From NCBI GenBank assembly GCA_030271565.1, contig JARXKR010000018.1, positions 11,938 through 19,063 on the forward strand: a stretch of DNA of 7,126 nucleotides. The letters run 5' to 3'. The DNA is from Pseudomonadota bacterium. Its GTDB lineage: Bacteria; Pseudomonadota; Alphaproteobacteria; Sphingomonadales; Sphingomonadaceae. The notes below the pieces were generated by a model. That model was not told the origin of the DNA and made no database searches. It worked only from the letters and a program-made list of their open reading frames with translations. The position numbers and the translations under genes were made by a program. Positions 4,585 to 7,126 of the stretch are shown here, piece after piece (the first letter of the stretch is position 1; each line of letters opens with the position of its first letter).

Positions 4585-6843
4585 ATGAGGGTTTCGCGGC
4601 GGGGGTTCTTTTTCGGGATGGGGGCCGGCGGCGCGCTGATCGCTGCCTGGGCGTTGACCCCGCGCAAGTTCATCCCGCCTTTGAAGCCCGGCCCGGGCGA
4701 ATATGCCTTCGATGCCTGGCTCAAGATCGGCACCGATGGCGTGGTCAGCGTCGCGGTGCCCGAGCTTGAGATGGGGCAGGGGATTACCACGCTGATCCCG
4801 CAGATCGTGGCGATGGAGCTGGGCGCGGACTGGCGGCAGATCGCGGTCGAACCCGCTCCGATCAGCGGAGCCTATGCCAACGCTGTGCTCGCGGCCGAAT
4901 GGGCGCCGCTGTGGCTGCCGCTGATGCCGGGGCTCGCCGACACATCCGATAGCCTGCTGGCGCGCCGCTTTGCCGAGCGCGAGGCGTTTACTGCCACCGC
5001 CGATGGCACCGCGCTTGCGGCACACGAACTGGCGGCGCGCAGTGCGGCCGCAGGCGCGCGGGCGATGCTGGCGCAGGCCGCGGCGGCCAAATGGGGCGTC
5101 GCTTGGGAGGAGTGCGAGGCCGAGGGCGGGATGATCCTGCACGACAAGAACAAGGCCTCGTTCGGCGAACTGGTCACGGCGTCAGCGGGCTATTCGCCGC
5201 CGAGCCCCCCGGTCCTGCGCGCCGAAGCGCCGCGCGAGCGCCCCGGCGAATTCCCTCCGGGAGCGCCACTGCATTTCCCCCGGCTCGACTTGCCCAGCAA
5301 GATCGACGGCAGCCATGCCTTTGCCGGCGACGTGCGGCTACCCGACATGGTCTTCGCAGCAATCCGCCATGGACCGATCGGCGATGCCCGGCTGGCGCAT
5401 TACGATCCCCATGCGGCGCAAGGGCAGCCGGGATTGATCGAGGTCGTCGCGGGCAAGGGCTGGCTTGCCGCAGTTGCCACCAACTGGTGGGCGGCGGAAC
5501 AGGCACTGATCAGGATTGCACCGCGCTTTACCGCCAAGGGCAAGCCCGACAGCGCGACCATGGCCAAGGCGTTGATGGCGGCGCTGCAGAACGGCAGTGC
5601 CGATAGCGTCACTGCAGTGGGGAATTCTTCTGCGGTATCCGACAAGCCCAGTCTGGTAGCGGACTACACCATCGCCCCTGCGCTCCACGCCAGCGTCGAA
5701 ACCGCCACCGCAACTGCGCGGATCGAGAACGGGCGGTGCGAGCTGTGGGTGGCGAGTCAGGCGCCGCAGGCGGCGCGGCAGGCGGTCGCCGCTGCGCTGG
5801 ACCTGTCGCTGGACGACGTGACGCTGTACCCGCTTCCGGCAGGCGGCAGCTTTGACGCCCGGCTCGAACACGATCACGCGACCCAGGCAGCGCTGGTCGC
5901 CCGCGCAGTCAAGCGCCCGGTGCAACTGGTCTGGTCGCGCTGGCAGGAGCATGTCGCGGGCCGCCCGCGCACCCCGGCGGCGGCAAGATTGAGCGCGCAA
6001 ACAGCGAACGACGGGTCGCTCATCGCGCTCAAGATCCGCGTCGCCATGCCGGCCACCGCGCGCGAATTCGGCGGGCGGCTGTTCGGCGGGCGCTCAGCTT
6101 TTGACGCGCTCGACTTGCAGGGCAAAAGCGATGCACTGGCCTGCGCCGGGCTGACCCCGCCCTATGCGATCCCCAACCTGGCTGTCGAGCACGTCCCGGT
6201 CCGCACCCAGCTTCCGACCGGGCGGCTGCGCGGCAATTCGCACGGGATCGGCGCTTTCCTGACCGAGACTTTCCTAGACGAACTGGCGCATCAGGTGCGG
6301 CATGAGCCGCTGTCGTACCGCATGCTGCTGCTCGGTGCGCAGCCCCGGCTCGCCGCCTGCCTGCAACGCGCTGCAACCTTGGCCGATTGGGGCGGCGGTG
6401 GTGGCGGCAGCGGGCAAGGGCTGGCGTGCTGGAAAATGACGCTGGGCGAGGCCGAAGGCCACATCGCGGTGGTCGCCAGCGCGCGCCGTGACGAGCGCGG
6501 GATCAAGGTCGACAAACTCACCGTGGTGGCTGACATCGGCCGCATCGTGAATGTCGATATAGCCCGCCAGCAGATCGAGGGCGGGCTGCTGTTCGGGCTG
6601 GGCCTCGCCACCGGATCGAGCACGCAATACGCCAAAGGACTGCCGCTGACCGGGCGGCTGGGGTTGCTCGGCCTGCCGCTGCTCGCCGATTGCCCCGAGA
6701 TCGTGACCGAATTCATCGACAGCGAGGCCGCGCTGTTCGATCCGGGCGAACTCGGCGCGATTGTCGCCCCGCCGGCAATCGCCAACGCGCTCGCCTCCGC
6801 CGGATCGGTCCGGCTTCACAATTTGCCATTGGATCAAAGCTGA
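4585..6843 (+). CDS. Xanthine dehydrogenase/isoquinoline 1-oxidoreductase-type molybdopterin-binding large subunit, Tat-exported
   Basis: Homologue of the molybdenum-cofactor subunit of xanthine oxidase-family hydroxylases, closest in layout to IorB-type beta subunits that work with a small 2Fe-2S subunit in the periplasm. The product has 752 residues. The N-terminus carries a twin-arginine signal (SRRGFFFG, 4-11, then a hydrophobic stretch to about 24). Family regions in order: AFDAWLKIGTDGVVSVAVPELEMGQG (key part LEMGQG, 61-66), GARAMLAQAAAAKWGV (GARAML 157-162), LDLPSKIDGSHAFAGDVRLP (SKIDGS 238-243), AGGSFDARLEHD (419-430), GNSHGIGAFLTETFLDELA (SHGIGAF 552-558), VVADIGRIVNVDIARQQIEGG (DIGRIVN 650-656) and PGELGAIVAPPAIANAL (GELG 721-724). 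Glu722 is the likely catalytic Glu. A poly-Gly linker sits at 603-608. The ATG has AGGA seven bases upstream. The gene follows mrp by 17 bp and overlaps hemH by 1 nt. No small 2Fe-2S subunit or cytochrome lies in the window, and two cofactor-contact motifs are altered, so substrate and even catalytic activity are unknown. Confidence 0.88.
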   Translation: MRVSRRGFFFGMGAGGALIAAWALTPRKFIPPLKPGPGEYAFDAWLKIGTDGVVSVAVPELEMGQGITTLIPQIVAMELGADWRQIAVEPAPISGAYANAVLAAEWAPLWLPLMPGLADTSDSLLARRFAEREAFTATADGTALAAHELAARSAAAGARAMLAQAAAAKWGVAWEECEAEGGMILHDKNKASFGELVTASAGYSPPSPPVLRAEAPRERPGEFPPGAPLHFPRLDLPSKIDGSHAFAGDVRLPDMVFAAIRHGPIGDARLAHYDPHAAQGQPGLIEVVAGKGWLAAVATNWWAAEQALIRIAPRFTAKGKPDSATMAKALMAALQNGSADSVTAVGNSSAVSDKPSLVADYTIAPALHASVETATATARIENGRCELWVASQAPQAARQAVAAALDLSLDDVTLYPLPAGGSFDARLEHDHATQAALVARAVKRPVQLVWSRWQEHVAGRPRTPAAARLSAQTANDGSLIALKIRVAMPATAREFGGRLFGGRSAFDALDLQGKSDALACAGLTPPYAIPNLAVEHVPVRTQLPTGRLRGNSHGIGAFLTETFLDELAHQVRHEPLSYRMLLLGAQPRLAACLQRAATLADWGGGGGGSGQGLACWKMTLGEAEGHIAVVASARRDERGIKVDKLTVVADIGRIVNVDIARQQIEGGLLFGLGLATGSSTQYAKGLPLTGRLGLLGLPLLADCPEIVTEFIDSEAALFDPGELGAIVAPPAIANALASAGSVRLHNLPLDQS

Positions 6844-7126
6844 TGCGCCCCGCCGATCACCCGACCATCCCGAACCCGCGCGTGGGGGTGATGTTGGTCA
6901 ACCTGGGCACGCCCGATGCGCCGACCCCCAAGGCGGTGCGGCGCTACCTCAAGGAATTCCTGTGGGACAAGCGCGTGGTCGAAATTCCCCGGCTGGCATG
7001 GTGGCCGATCCTTAACGGGATCGTGCTCAGCACCCGTCCGAAAAAGAGCGCGCACGCATATAGCCAGGTCTGGACCGAACACGGCTCGCCCTTGGCGGCC
7101 ATCACCAAGGCGCAGGTCGCAGCGTT
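6843..7126 (+). CDS. hemH: Ferrochelatase (HemH), N-terminal part, cut by window end
   Basis: Ferrochelatase inserts Fe2+ into protoporphyrin IX, the last step of the protoporphyrin-dependent haem pathway, at the cytoplasmic membrane face. Only the first 94 codons plus two bases are present, about a quarter of a usual 320-360-residue enzyme, so the catalytic His and Glu lie outside. What is visible fits the family closely: VNLGTPDAPTPKAVRRYL (VNLGTPD 19-25, RRYLKEFL 33-40), VVEIPRLAWWPILNGI (VVEIPR 45-50, ILNGI 56-60), STRPKKSAHAY (63-73), VWTEHGSPL (76-84). The ATG at 6843 shares its A with the TGA of the molybdohydroxylase gene (TGATG). Only a weak GGA (6831-6833) lies upstream, so translation is probably coupled to the preceding gene. 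Confidence 0.95.
   Translation, partial: MRPADHPTIPNPRVGVMLVNLGTPDAPTPKAVRRYLKEFLWDKRVVEIPRLAWWPILNGIVLSTRPKKSAHAYSQVWTEHGSPLAAITKAQVAA

Noticed and set aside
6761..7015. Plus-strand 84-codon open frame overlapping the molybdohydroxylase/hemH junction
   Set aside because: It overlaps two well-supported genes in another frame and has no recognisable features.

Overview
The window comes from a GC-rich alphaproteobacterium, most likely a member of Sphingomonadales (the Erythrobacter/Novosphingobium/Sphingomonas side). This rests on overall protein character, strong G/C at third codon positions, and the gene neighbourhood. It is inference from reading; no database search was run. The DNA is almost entirely coding: six genes in two divergent blocks around a 74-bp spacer (3525-3598).

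Left block, minus strand, read from 3524 down to 1: hflK, hflC, then a Deg/HtrA-type serine protease (degP/degQ) that runs off the window near its C-terminus. This is an envelope quality-control operon. HflK and HflC are single-pass SPFH/prohibitin-type membrane proteins that in well-studied bacteria form a periplasmic cage around the FtsH protease. The Deg protease degrades or refolds damaged periplasmic proteins. hflK and hflC overlap at their stop/start. hflC and the protease gene are separated by 100 bp holding a strong stem-loop directly after the hflC stop.

Right block, plus strand: mrp (P-loop Fe-S carrier ATPase, also called apbC), a gene for the molybdopterin-binding large subunit of a xanthine dehydrogenase/isoquinoline 1-oxidoreductase-type hydroxylase with a Tat signal, and the start of hemH (ferrochelatase), cut by the window end. 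Spacings are 17 bp and then a 1-nt TGATG overlap, so the three are probably co-transcribed. The theme is metal cofactors: Fe-S delivery, a molybdoenzyme whose relatives need a 2Fe-2S partner, and iron insertion into haem.

I see no mobile element, CRISPR array, rRNA or tRNA, and no clearly new system. The points most worth a second look are: HflK and HflC coiled coils that both look shorter than their E. coli counterparts by about three heptads; a molybdo-hydroxylase large subunit with no partner subunit in the window and altered cofactor-contact motifs; an Mrp with a degenerate N-terminal domain; and the perfect 11-bp inverted repeat after hflC.
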